DNA of 64,000 nt, taken from positions 1 to 64,000 of the forward strand of contig NZ_JAGGKD010000009.1 of NCBI RefSeq assembly GCF_017873415.1. The letters run 5' to 3'. Positions 16,424 through 24,067 of the stretch are shown piece by piece. Within the stretch, counting starts at the first letter, position 1; every line of letters begins with the position of its first letter. The notes under the pieces were generated by a model. That model was not told the DNA's origin. It saw only the letters and a list, made by a program, of their open reading frames with translations, and searched no databases. The stretch is from Methanolobus bombayensis (GTDB taxonomy: Archaea; Halobacteriota; Methanosarcinia; Methanosarcinales; Methanosarcinaceae). The position numbers and the translations under genes are program-made.

Positions 16424-17536
16424 ATGATGAATAAATTCGAGCTTGAGGTAAGTAATTGTATCGACTGTAAGAAATGCTGGGATGTTTGTCCTGTAAATAA
16501 GGTTACTGAAGGTAACATCTACACTCCGCAGGGCAAGATAGAGAGTCTTGCGAAGGTAGTTGCAGGTGAGGAACTTACGCAGGAAGAGTATGACAATATT
16601 TATCTTTCAACTCGCTGCGGTGCATGTGATGATGTATGCCCGGTGAATATTCCTATCACTGACATAATCCAGTATGAACGACAATTGTTGGCACAGCAGG
16701 GCAGGGAACCTGCAAAGACCACAGCTATCTCAAATAACATCCTTGAGCACAACAGCCCCGGAGCCAAGGATCCTGAAAAGAGGTTTGACTGGATAACTGA
16801 TGACCTTGACATTGCCGAAAGTTCAGAGATAGCTTACATGGCAGGCTGCTGGGTCTCATACAGCCAGCCGGATATTGCCAGAGCTACAATTCGCCTTCTC
16901 AACCATGCTGGTATCAGACCAATGATACTTAAGGAAGAGAAATGCTGCGGACTTTTCCTCCTTGATAATGGTCACCTTGAAGATCTTGCAGAGCACGCCA
17001 GGAAGTTCGTGGATTATATCGAGTCACTCGGAGTGAAGAAGGTAATAGCCTCATGTCCCGGTTGCTATATGGTACTTGGTAAACAATATCCGAAGCTCTA
17101 CCGTGAACCTGGATTTGATGTTGAGCTTTCCATGAGCGTATTTAAGGATATGATCGCTGATGGCAGACTCAAACCAAAGAAACTGGACATCACCGTTTCT
17201 GTCAGGGATGCCTGTCCTGTTAGAGATACAAAAGATGTTCCCCGAAGTGTTCTTGAAAGTATGGGTGTGAACATCAATGAGCTCTTTGATGGGGAGCAGG
17301 TATGCTGCGGTGGCCCTGCCGGTCTTAAACCTAATTACCCGGAGATTGCAGATAATATTGCCATGTTGACGGTTCAGGATTATAAGGACAAGGCTGAAAT
17401 GTTGGCTTCATACTGTCCTTTCTGTGTACATCATATGGAAGGTGCCTGTAAGTCAAAAGAAGAGGAAATGAAGATCAAGGATGTTTCTGTGCTGCTGGCT
17501 GAAAGTGTGCTTGGTGATGATTTTATTCGGGGATAA
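16424..17536 (+). CDS. HdrD/GlpC-like iron-sulfur protein with CCG domains
   Basis: A 370-residue cytosolic redox protein. Two N-terminal [4Fe-4S] motifs (CIDCKKCWDVCPVNK and TRCGACDDVCPVNIP, residues ~11-75) precede two CCG domains. The first has CCGLFLLDNG and SCPGCYMVLGKQYP, and the second has DACPVRD and CCGGPAGLKPNYP with a SYCPFCVHHM end. This plan is shared by HdrD/HdrB-like heterodisulfide reductase subunits and GlpC/LutA-type oxidoreductase subunits. The partner dehydrogenase is not encoded nearby, so the electron donor is unknown. It overlaps nothing and is followed five bases later by a Cys-rich microprotein frame and then a terminator. Confidence 0.87.
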   Translation: MMNKFELEVSNCIDCKKCWDVCPVNKVTEGNIYTPQGKIESLAKVVAGEELTQEEYDNIYLSTRCGACDDVCPVNIPITDIIQYERQLLAQQGREPAKTTAISNNILEHNSPGAKDPEKRFDWITDDLDIAESSEIAYMAGCWVSYSQPDIARATIRLLNHAGIRPMILKEEKCCGLFLLDNGHLEDLAEHARKFVDYIESLGVKKVIASCPGCYMVLGKQYPKLYREPGFDVELSMSVFKDMIADGRLKPKKLDITVSVRDACPVRDTKDVPRSVLESMGVNINELFDGEQVCCGGPAGLKPNYPEIADNIAMLTVQDYKDKAEMLASYCPFCVHHMEGACKSKEEEMKIKDVSVLLAESVLGDDFIRG

Positions 17537-17541
17537 GTCTA

Positions 17542-17622
17542 ATGATAACTGTTATTCACTGTTCTTGCAGAAATAGTAATTGTTTCAATTGCATTTATTG
17601 TGAACAGGTAACTGCGATTTGA
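17542..17622 (+). CDS. 26-residue Cys-rich microprotein
   Basis: A very short frame starting five bases after the Fe-S protein stop. It encodes MITVIHCSCRNSNCFNCIYC and then EQVTAI. Five of 26 residues are Cys in the pattern C-x-C-x4-C-x2-C-x2-C, which could bind a metal ion or cluster. A GGGGATAAG sequence eight bases before the ATG may act as a ribosome site. A terminator-like hairpin begins six bases after the stop, so the frame exactly fills the operon end. It is too short for statistical support, so expression is inferred from position. Confidence 0.45.
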   Translation: MITVIHCSCRNSNCFNCIYCEQVTAI

Positions 17623-17627
17623 ATAAG

Positions 17628-17659
17628 AAAAGGCAGTTTGACTGCTTTTTAATTACTTT
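17628..17659 (+). terminator. Hairpin plus T-run after the Fe-S operon
   Basis: AAAAGGCAG (17628-17636), loop TTTGA, then CTGCTTTTT (17642-17650; one G-T pair), followed by AATTACTTTTT. The same core GCAGTTTGACTGC plus TTTTTAATTACTTTTT recurs at 24005-24042. Confidence 0.65.
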
Positions 17660-17834
17660 TTAAAATCATATTTCTTTGTAAGTTTTCTTTTCTGTATATT
17701 ATATTTCAATGAAATATATCCACTTTGCTGATTTATTCTAATCTTTCCCATAATATAGGATGAAGTTAAATTTATATATTTCTTGATTATAATAGTAATT
17801 AAATTGATTTCTTCTTATAGAATGGAGCGGTAAA
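17660..17834 (+). promoter_or_regulatory. AT-rich upstream region of the first PGF-CTERM gene
   Basis: Strongly AT-rich sequence with a TTTATATATTTC element (about 17771-17782) that could be the TATA box for the gene at 17835, giving a leader of roughly 30 bases. A GGAGCGG ribosome site lies just before the ATG. Confidence 0.45.
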
Positions 17835-20567
17835 ATGGATCGGATATTTAATAAATTAATAGTTTCACTAACAATATTCTCAATATTATTAGCAACTTTA
17901 ACACCGGCGATGGCAGCAGGTCCTGCTTATTCCGGCTTGAGCAATGCCAATATTCCGGAACAGACAGTTACGATCATTGATAGTGATGTTACTGTAAGCA
18001 ATCCAGATGGTACTGGATTTGGAAGCGGTTACATCGAATTCAATATATCAGGATCAAATTCCTATGATGACCTGGACATACAAAGTTCAGGCTCCCCCAC
18101 AGCAAGTGGTGCAATCTCTGTATCCGGAAGTAATGTATACATTGGTACAGGCAGCAGTACTGTTCAGATAGGTACCATTAATTCAACATATGATGGTCAG
18201 GATGGTCAGAAACTAAAAATTGACTTTATTACCGAAAGTGGTAGTGTACCAGCAAACAATGATTTTGAATCCGGTGATTTGACAGGATGGACTACAGACA
18301 CAAGTGTATCATCGGTACTTGACACCCCTGAGCTAAGAGCGGTTATGGAAGAAACATTATTGGATGGACCTAGTATAGCCGGCGATGGATATGACCTGAA
18401 TAATACTGGTGACACTCTAACCCAAGTTGCCTCAATAGATAGTGAAGATGCTAATCAGGGTACATATAGTTTAAAAATTAGTAATGCCCATGCAAATACA
18501 AATGGTCATGGGTATGGTTATATATGGGGTCCATCAGCAACAAGTTCCAGTTTTGCAGCTGATGCGGGTGACAAGATTCTGTTTGACTGGATGGCAACTA
18601 ATGATGGTGATTGGTATGTGGCTTACGCATTACTTATAGACAACCAAAATGGTGGTACTACTGTTTTGTTTGCAGATCAGGGTTCAACTAGCAGCTGGCA
18701 GACAGAAGAGGTAACTGTAGCTCAAAATAGTAGTAACTTACAATTCCAATTTATAGTCGGTAGTTATGATGCTAGCGGTGGATATGCTGTTGGAGCTACT
18801 ATGCGTATTGACAACATTCGTGCAATGCTTGTAACAGATAGTGTAGTTTCTTCACTTGCACAATCCGTTACTCACAATTATACCAATGACAGCCCATCAG
18901 GAACAGTAGCATCAGGAAGAACATTGACCATCAGTTCCGAAGACTCGGACGGTGAGACATCTTCCACAACAACTACGCTTTCAGTCTATGGAGATGCTCC
19001 GGCATTCAGTTCAGGTACTTCATTCACATTGTCAGAGGATGAGACTAATCAGACAATGGTATTCTATGATGCACAGGCTAATAACTCAGATGGTGGCTCG
19101 GATGACCAGGATATCACTTACTCGATCACTGGTGGAGATGGGCAGGCTCTGTTTGATATAGATTCAGATGATGGTGAAGTTCGTTTGAATGGTGTTGGTG
19201 TGAGCACCCTGGATTATGAGACAAAGACCAGCTATTCATTAGAAATAGAGGCTGATGACGGACAGGCTGTAGATGGTACAACAACTCATACTCTCACAGT
19301 TAATGTCACAGATGTTATTTCCACTTTGTCTATTGGAAACGTAAACGATATAACCTGTGACTGGGGCAGGGACTTCAATTTAAACCATTCCATTCTTGCA
19401 ACAGCAGATCCTGCTAATGGGGTATCTCTAAACTATAATGTTTCATGGATTCCTGACGGTAATCAGGGTGTTGTGAATTCAGGCGACACTGAATGGCATA
19501 ATCAGACCCTTTCAAATTCAACTGTTCAGGAAATATCAGTTCTCTTGAATGGAACATCAACTGATTCTTCTGCAGTGAGTGACTCTGATATCTTTACCTT
19601 AAACATTACTAACAGGAATATTATAATCACTTCTGATCCTGAGTCTTCATACTCTGTCGATCCGGGAACTCTGATATGGATCAATGCCAGCGCAAAAGGC
19701 GAGTACAATGAAACATTTGTGGGCAATGCAGTTTTGACACTAAATGGTAATGCTATAGGTGATCCAAAAGCTGTTACTAATGGTAATGTGAGTTTTAACA
19801 GCACACAATCTGCTGGAGGAACTTATAATTTCGCAGTTATGTTCTATAACACAACTTACTATTACAATACTTCTACCAACAGGTCTGTTTTAACAGTTAA
19901 TGTTCCTGAAGAAAGTGACTCAAGCAATCGTGTTTCAACAGGTCCAAGCCTGGATCCTGCAACAGTAAGTTCAACCGATACGTCTGTAAAATATGTAATG
20001 GGAGGCACGCCTGTAAAATTCGATCTTTCCGGTGGAGATGACCCTGTAATGGCTATAAGCTTTGATGCAAAGGACAACGAAGGTCTTATAGTTTCAAAAG
20101 TTCAGGTATTCAAGGAAAGACCATCTGATGTACCTGCACCAAAAGGTAGCTCCTATTCTGTCATGAGTATCGATGTTGGTTCCAGTGGGACTATCTCCAC
20201 TCATAATGCTGACAACATTCAGATCCGCTTCAAAGTCAGTCGTGAATGGGTGGAAGAAAATAATATCGATATTTCCACAATCCGCCTGACCAGGTATCAT
20301 GGTGAACAGTGGAATGATCTGCCAACTTATCAGGAAAAAGAAGAAAATGGCTACATCTACTTCTACGCTGAAACTCCTGGATTCTCCATTTTCGAGGTTG
20401 TCGGAGATGAAGTTACTGAAACCACAGAGCAGGTTCCTGCATCAACTCCATTAGTTGAAGAGAAAACAGAACCTGTAGAGGAAGAAGAAACATCAAGCAC
20501 TCCAGGATTCACTGCTCTTGCAGGAATTGTGTTTGTTTCACTTGCGGTTCTTCTGAGAAGAAAATAA
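17835..20567 (+). CDS. PGF-CTERM surface protein with cadherin-like region
   Basis: A 910-residue exported cell-surface protein. It has a signal peptide (1-27, ending PAMA), Ser/Thr/Gly-rich beta-strand domains (about 30-330), and a cadherin-like repeat (about 395-495, with DIDSDDGEVRLNG and LDYETKTSYSLEIEADDG). A further Ig-like region (about 500-690) is rich in NxS/T sites. Then come the PGF-pre-PGF domain (about 708-858, with YFYAETPGFSIF), a Glu-rich linker and the PGF-CTERM signal (TPGFTALAG, helix, RRK). PGF-CTERM proteins are cut by archaeosortase A and lipid-anchored. The C-terminal ~200 residues are closely similar to those of the next gene, which implies duplication or domain shuffling. 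Confidence 0.85.
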   Translation: MDRIFNKLIVSLTIFSILLATLTPAMAAGPAYSGLSNANIPEQTVTIIDSDVTVSNPDGTGFGSGYIEFNISGSNSYDDLDIQSSGSPTASGAISVSGSNVYIGTGSSTVQIGTINSTYDGQDGQKLKIDFITESGSVPANNDFESGDLTGWTTDTSVSSVLDTPELRAVMEETLLDGPSIAGDGYDLNNTGDTLTQVASIDSEDANQGTYSLKISNAHANTNGHGYGYIWGPSATSSSFAADAGDKILFDWMATNDGDWYVAYALLIDNQNGGTTVLFADQGSTSSWQTEEVTVAQNSSNLQFQFIVGSYDASGGYAVGATMRIDNIRAMLVTDSVVSSLAQSVTHNYTNDSPSGTVASGRTLTISSEDSDGETSSTTTTLSVYGDAPAFSSGTSFTLSEDETNQTMVFYDAQANNSDGGSDDQDITYSITGGDGQALFDIDSDDGEVRLNGVGVSTLDYETKTSYSLEIEADDGQAVDGTTTHTLTVNVTDVISTLSIGNVNDITCDWGRDFNLNHSILATADPANGVSLNYNVSWIPDGNQGVVNSGDTEWHNQTLSNSTVQEISVLLNGTSTDSSAVSDSDIFTLNITNRNIIITSDPESSYSVDPGTLIWINASAKGEYNETFVGNAVLTLNGNAIGDPKAVTNGNVSFNSTQSAGGTYNFAVMFYNTTYYYNTSTNRSVLTVNVPEESDSSNRVSTGPSLDPATVSSTDTSVKYVMGGTPVKFDLSGGDDPVMAISFDAKDNEGLIVSKVQVFKERPSDVPAPKGSSYSVMSIDVGSSGTISTHNADNIQIRFKVSREWVEENNIDISTIRLTRYHGEQWNDLPTYQEKEENGYIYFYAETPGFSIFEVVGDEVTETTEQVPASTPLVEEKTEPVEEEETSSTPGFTALAGIVFVSLAVLLRRK

Positions 20568-20580
20568 GTTCTGGTTAAAG

Positions 20581-20616
20581 GAGAGCAATAAGCTCTCTCT
20601 TTTTTACTTTTTATTT
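20581..20616 (+). terminator. Hairpin plus T-run after the first PGF-CTERM gene
   Basis: GAGAGC (20581-20586), loop AATAA, GCTCTC (20592-20597), followed by TCTTTTTTACTTTTTATTT. It starts 14 bases after the stop codon and separates the two surface-protein genes. Confidence 0.65.
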
Positions 20617-20775
20617 CTGGTTTTTTCTTTGCAACAAAGGTTCACATCACAATTATTATATTTTTAATAGTTAACACTGTAAAAAAACAGCATTGTTAGA
20701 TATAGTTTTATATTATATCTCTCATAAAATAATAAATATATAATATCTTGTATTTATTGTGAAGAGGTACATAGG

Positions 20776-23700
20776 ATGAGAGTACAGCGAACTTACATTA
20801 TTTCAGTATTATTTATGTGCATTTTACTATCATGCACAGGTATAGTTTCAGCAGAAGAGATCATGGTAGGTTCCGGTTATGGAAACACCACCATCACAGC
20901 CGCACTTGCAAATGCGAGCAACGGTGACATAATTACTGTGACAGACGGAACTTACATTGAGAATGTAGACGTTACCAAAGAGGTTACGATTCGTTCCCAG
21001 AATGGTGCTGCAAGCACAACAGTTCAGGCAAGCTCAAGCAGTGACCATGTATTTTACGTGAATGCTGATAACACTAACATAAGCGGTTTTAATATTACAG
21101 GCGCAACAGATTCAATCCAGGCCGGTATTTATCTACATGATTATTCATCCAGCAATACTCTGACAAACAATACTGTCAATGGGAATTATTATGGTATTTA
21201 CCTGTCAGATTCAGACGGCAATACCCTGACCAACAATACTGCCAGCAATAATGAAGACCACGGTATTTACCTGTATTCTTCATCCAGCAATACTCTGACC
21301 AACAATACTGCCAGCAATAATACTGGTTACGGTATCAATGTGTATTCTTATTCATCCAGCAATATTCTGACAAATAATATTGCCAGCAATAACAGTTATT
21401 ATGGTATTCGCCTTGATTATGGTTCTTCCAGCAATACCCTGACAGACAATACTGCCAGCAATAATGAAGACCACGGTATTTACCTGCGTTATAACGCAGA
21501 CAGCAATACTCTGACAAACAATACTGCCAGCAATAATAATGATTACGGTATTTACCTGGATTCTTCAGACAGCAATACTCTGACAAACAATACTGCCAGC
21601 AATAATAATGATTACGGTATTTACCTGGTTTCTTCAGACAGCAATACTCTGACAAACAACACAGCAACTGGAAATAATTATGGTATTTACCTGCTTTCCG
21701 GAATCAGTAATACACTTTCCAACAATAATGCTAGTAACAACACTAATTATGGTATTAAGTTTAATGCCGACAGCAGCACACTTACCAACAATATTGCCAG
21801 TGGTAATGGTGATGATGGTATTAGTGTGAGTTGTGAAAACAGCATATTGACTAACAACACTGTCAGTAATAACTCCGATTGCGGTATCTTTATTATCGGC
21901 TCAACCAACGTCACAATGACTGGCAATATAATGTCACAGAACACTTATGATTTCAGGATCAACGATGGTTCTGTAAGTAATTTCCTGCATAATATAGATT
22001 CAAGCAATCTGGTTGACAACAAGCCTATTTATTATTGGTCAAGTCTTTCAGATGAAGTCATTTCTGCAAATGCAAGTACGATGGATGCAGGTGTAATATA
22101 TCTGGTCAACTGTAGCAATGTGTCTGTTGCGGATTATAATGTTGTGAACGCAAGTGGTTATCAAGGTGTTGTTTTTGCGCACACGGACGATTCGACAATG
22201 GAAAATATCACCGTATCCGGAGGCTATTATGGCTCTTACTTCTATTATTCAGACAATAATATGCTGACAGATAGTAATTTCAGTGATGCTGATCAACGTT
22301 GCGTTTACATTTATAATTCAAACAACTACACACTGGCAAATAATAGTGTCTATGACAATAGTAATTATGGTATTTACCTGTATTCTACAAACGAAATAAC
22401 CATAACAGACAATACACTCAGTGGAAATAGATTTGGTATTTGTCCGAATAATGCAATCAACAGTACTGCAACAAATAATACTTTTAGTGGAAATACTTAC
22501 GGTATCTATACAACCTATAGTTCATGTGACTATGCTGTGCTGACAGGCAATGTCTTCATTAACAATAGTAATTGTGGCATTAACCTGAATTCCGGAGATG
22601 GCAACACGGTTGCAAACAGTACTTTTAGAGGAAATAATCAAGGAATTTACCTGAATGGTGGAAGCAGTAATACTCTGGCAGACAATATGTTCTCTGGAAA
22701 TAATTATGGTGTTTACCTGTATAGAACAAGTAGCAATACAGTGTCTGACAATATTATTAATGGTAGCTCATATACAGGTATTTACCTGTCTACTGCCAGT
22801 GGTAATATAATAACAGGCAATATCGCTAATGGAAACCGTTATGGTATTGACATGTCAGGGTCAGGTAACAACAATGTATTGACTAATAATGCTGTGATTA
22901 ACAATGAGGATTTTGATTACAGGTCATATTCTTCAGGTTCTAATAACACAATAGACATGCTGGAACTGCTTGATGGTTCATCATTTATGTCTTTTGTTGC
23001 GGATTATTCACAGATAAGAATATCTGGAAATGATACACATACTGTAAACCTTTCAGGTCAGACAAATGTGAACGGTTATGTAACCATTACCAGAACAGGT
23101 AATCTATCAGTTACTTTCTTCTACAACGATTCTGGAATAAGCAGTTCTGACGAAGCGACAATAGCCCTCTACAGACTTAACGGCAGTACATGGGAAGAAA
23201 TAACAGGTACAACTCTTGACACTTCAGCAAATTCCGTATCAGATACTCTCTCTGAATTTGGTACATTGGCTTTGTTCACAGGAGGTCGTTCTGATGAAAG
23301 ATCTTCCACCACTCCATCCAGCAGTTCGGATGATGATGACGGAGTTCGTGCATCTGTAAGCCAGGGTCAGGATCCTGCAATAGTCGCAAGCTCTGCATCT
23401 TCTGTAAAGCGTATCACTGGAGATTCTGAAGTTAATTATGATTTCTCCGACAGTGGTACTCCTGTTCTTGGAATCAGCTTTGATGCAAAGAAGGATAAAG
23501 GTCTTGTTGTTGCCAAGGTGCAGGTACTTTCAGGCAACCCTGACGGCGTTTCAAATCCATCAGGCAAATCTTACCAGATGCTAAGCATTGACGTTGGAAG
23601 CGAAGGTACTGTTTCTTCTGATAGTGCTGACAATGTCATGATTCACTTTAAGGTTAGCAAAGAATGGATAGAAGAGAACAACATCGACATTTCCACCATC

Positions 23701-23997
23701 CGTATGACAAGATATCATGGCGACCAGTGGAATGATCTTGAAACTTATCAGGTCAGAGAAGAAGGTGAGTATATTTACTTCTATGCTGAAACACCTGGGT
23801 TTTCTGTATTCAATGTTGTTGGAGATGAGATTTCTGAAACATCTGAACAGGCTTCAGAATCAACATCAATAGTTGAGGAAGAGGGAGAACCAGTAGATGA
23901 AGAAGAAACACCTGACACTCCTGGATTCACTGCTCTTGCAGGAATCGTAGTTGTTTCACTTGCATTCTTTGTAAGCAGGAAACAAAAGTCAGAATAG
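20776..23997 (+). CDS. NosD-type beta-helix PGF-CTERM surface protein
   Basis: A 1073-residue exported protein. It has a signal peptide (1-27, ending VSA), then a long parallel beta-helix (about 50-700) built of ~23-residue NosD/PbH1 coils with the consensus SNTLTNNTASNN..GIYL. The start (TITAALANASNGDIITVTDG) is the usual pectin-lyase-fold cap. A short Ig-like strand region (about 730-840) and an acidic SSSDDDDG linker lead to the PGF-pre-PGF domain (about 870-1018), and then a Glu-rich linker and a PGF-CTERM signal (TPGFTALAG, helix, SRKQKSE). Right-handed beta-helices often bind or cleave polysaccharide; no catalytic residues are evident. The Asn-rich ladder suggests stacking, and NxS/T sites are abundant. 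The repeats are also visible in the DNA. Confidence 0.88.
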   Translation: MRVQRTYIISVLFMCILLSCTGIVSAEEIMVGSGYGNTTITAALANASNGDIITVTDGTYIENVDVTKEVTIRSQNGAASTTVQASSSSDHVFYVNADNTNISGFNITGATDSIQAGIYLHDYSSSNTLTNNTVNGNYYGIYLSDSDGNTLTNNTASNNEDHGIYLYSSSSNTLTNNTASNNTGYGINVYSYSSSNILTNNIASNNSYYGIRLDYGSSSNTLTDNTASNNEDHGIYLRYNADSNTLTNNTASNNNDYGIYLDSSDSNTLTNNTASNNNDYGIYLVSSDSNTLTNNTATGNNYGIYLLSGISNTLSNNNASNNTNYGIKFNADSSTLTNNIASGNGDDGISVSCENSILTNNTVSNNSDCGIFIIGSTNVTMTGNIMSQNTYDFRINDGSVSNFLHNIDSSNLVDNKPIYYWSSLSDEVISANASTMDAGVIYLVNCSNVSVADYNVVNASGYQGVVFAHTDDSTMENITVSGGYYGSYFYYSDNNMLTDSNFSDADQRCVYIYNSNNYTLANNSVYDNSNYGIYLYSTNEITITDNTLSGNRFGICPNNAINSTATNNTFSGNTYGIYTTYSSCDYAVLTGNVFINNSNCGINLNSGDGNTVANSTFRGNNQGIYLNGGSSNTLADNMFSGNNYGVYLYRTSSNTVSDNIINGSSYTGIYLSTASGNIITGNIANGNRYGIDMSGSGNNNVLTNNAVINNEDFDYRSYSSGSNNTIDMLELLDGSSFMSFVADYSQIRISGNDTHTVNLSGQTNVNGYVTITRTGNLSVTFFYNDSGISSSDEATIALYRLNGSTWEEITGTTLDTSANSVSDTLSEFGTLALFTGGRSDERSSTTPSSSSDDDDGVRASVSQGQDPAIVASSASSVKRITGDSEVNYDFSDSGTPVLGISFDAKKDKGLVVAKVQVLSGNPDGVSNPSGKSYQMLSIDVGSEGTVSSDSADNVMIHFKVSKEWIEENNIDISTIRMTRYHGDQWNDLETYQVREEGEYIYFYAETPGFSVFNVVGDEISETSEQASESTSIVEEEGEPVDEEETPDTPGFTALAGIVVVSLAFFVSRKQKSE
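21499..21705 (+). repeat. 69-bp tandem repeats within the beta-helix gene
   Basis: Three units begin at 21499, 21568 and 21637 (GACAGCAATACTCTGACAAA). The first two are almost base-identical over 69 bp and the third diverges near its end. The period of 69 bp equals 23 codons, one beta-helix coil. More diverged copies with periods near 69-75 bp extend from about 21150 to 21800. The low divergence suggests recent duplication by slippage or unequal recombination. Confidence 0.85.
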
Positions 23998-24004
23998 AAC
24001 TAAG

Positions 24005-24042
24005 AAAGAGCAGTTTGACTGCTCTTTTTAATTACTTTTTTT
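24005..24042 (+). terminator. Hairpin plus T-run after the beta-helix gene
   Basis: AAAGAGCAG (24005-24013), loop TTTGA, CTGCTCTTT (24019-24027), then TTAATTACTTTTTTTT. It is a perfect 9-bp stem eight bases after the stop and shares its core and tail with the terminator at 17628. Confidence 0.75.
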
Positions 24043-24067
24043 TAGATTTGAAGAATATATTAGTATT

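Noticed and set aside
21130-21800. CRISPR-like array of ~70-bp units
   Set aside because: The repeats are in frame, without unique spacers of constant length, and encode beta-helix coils; they are coding repeats.
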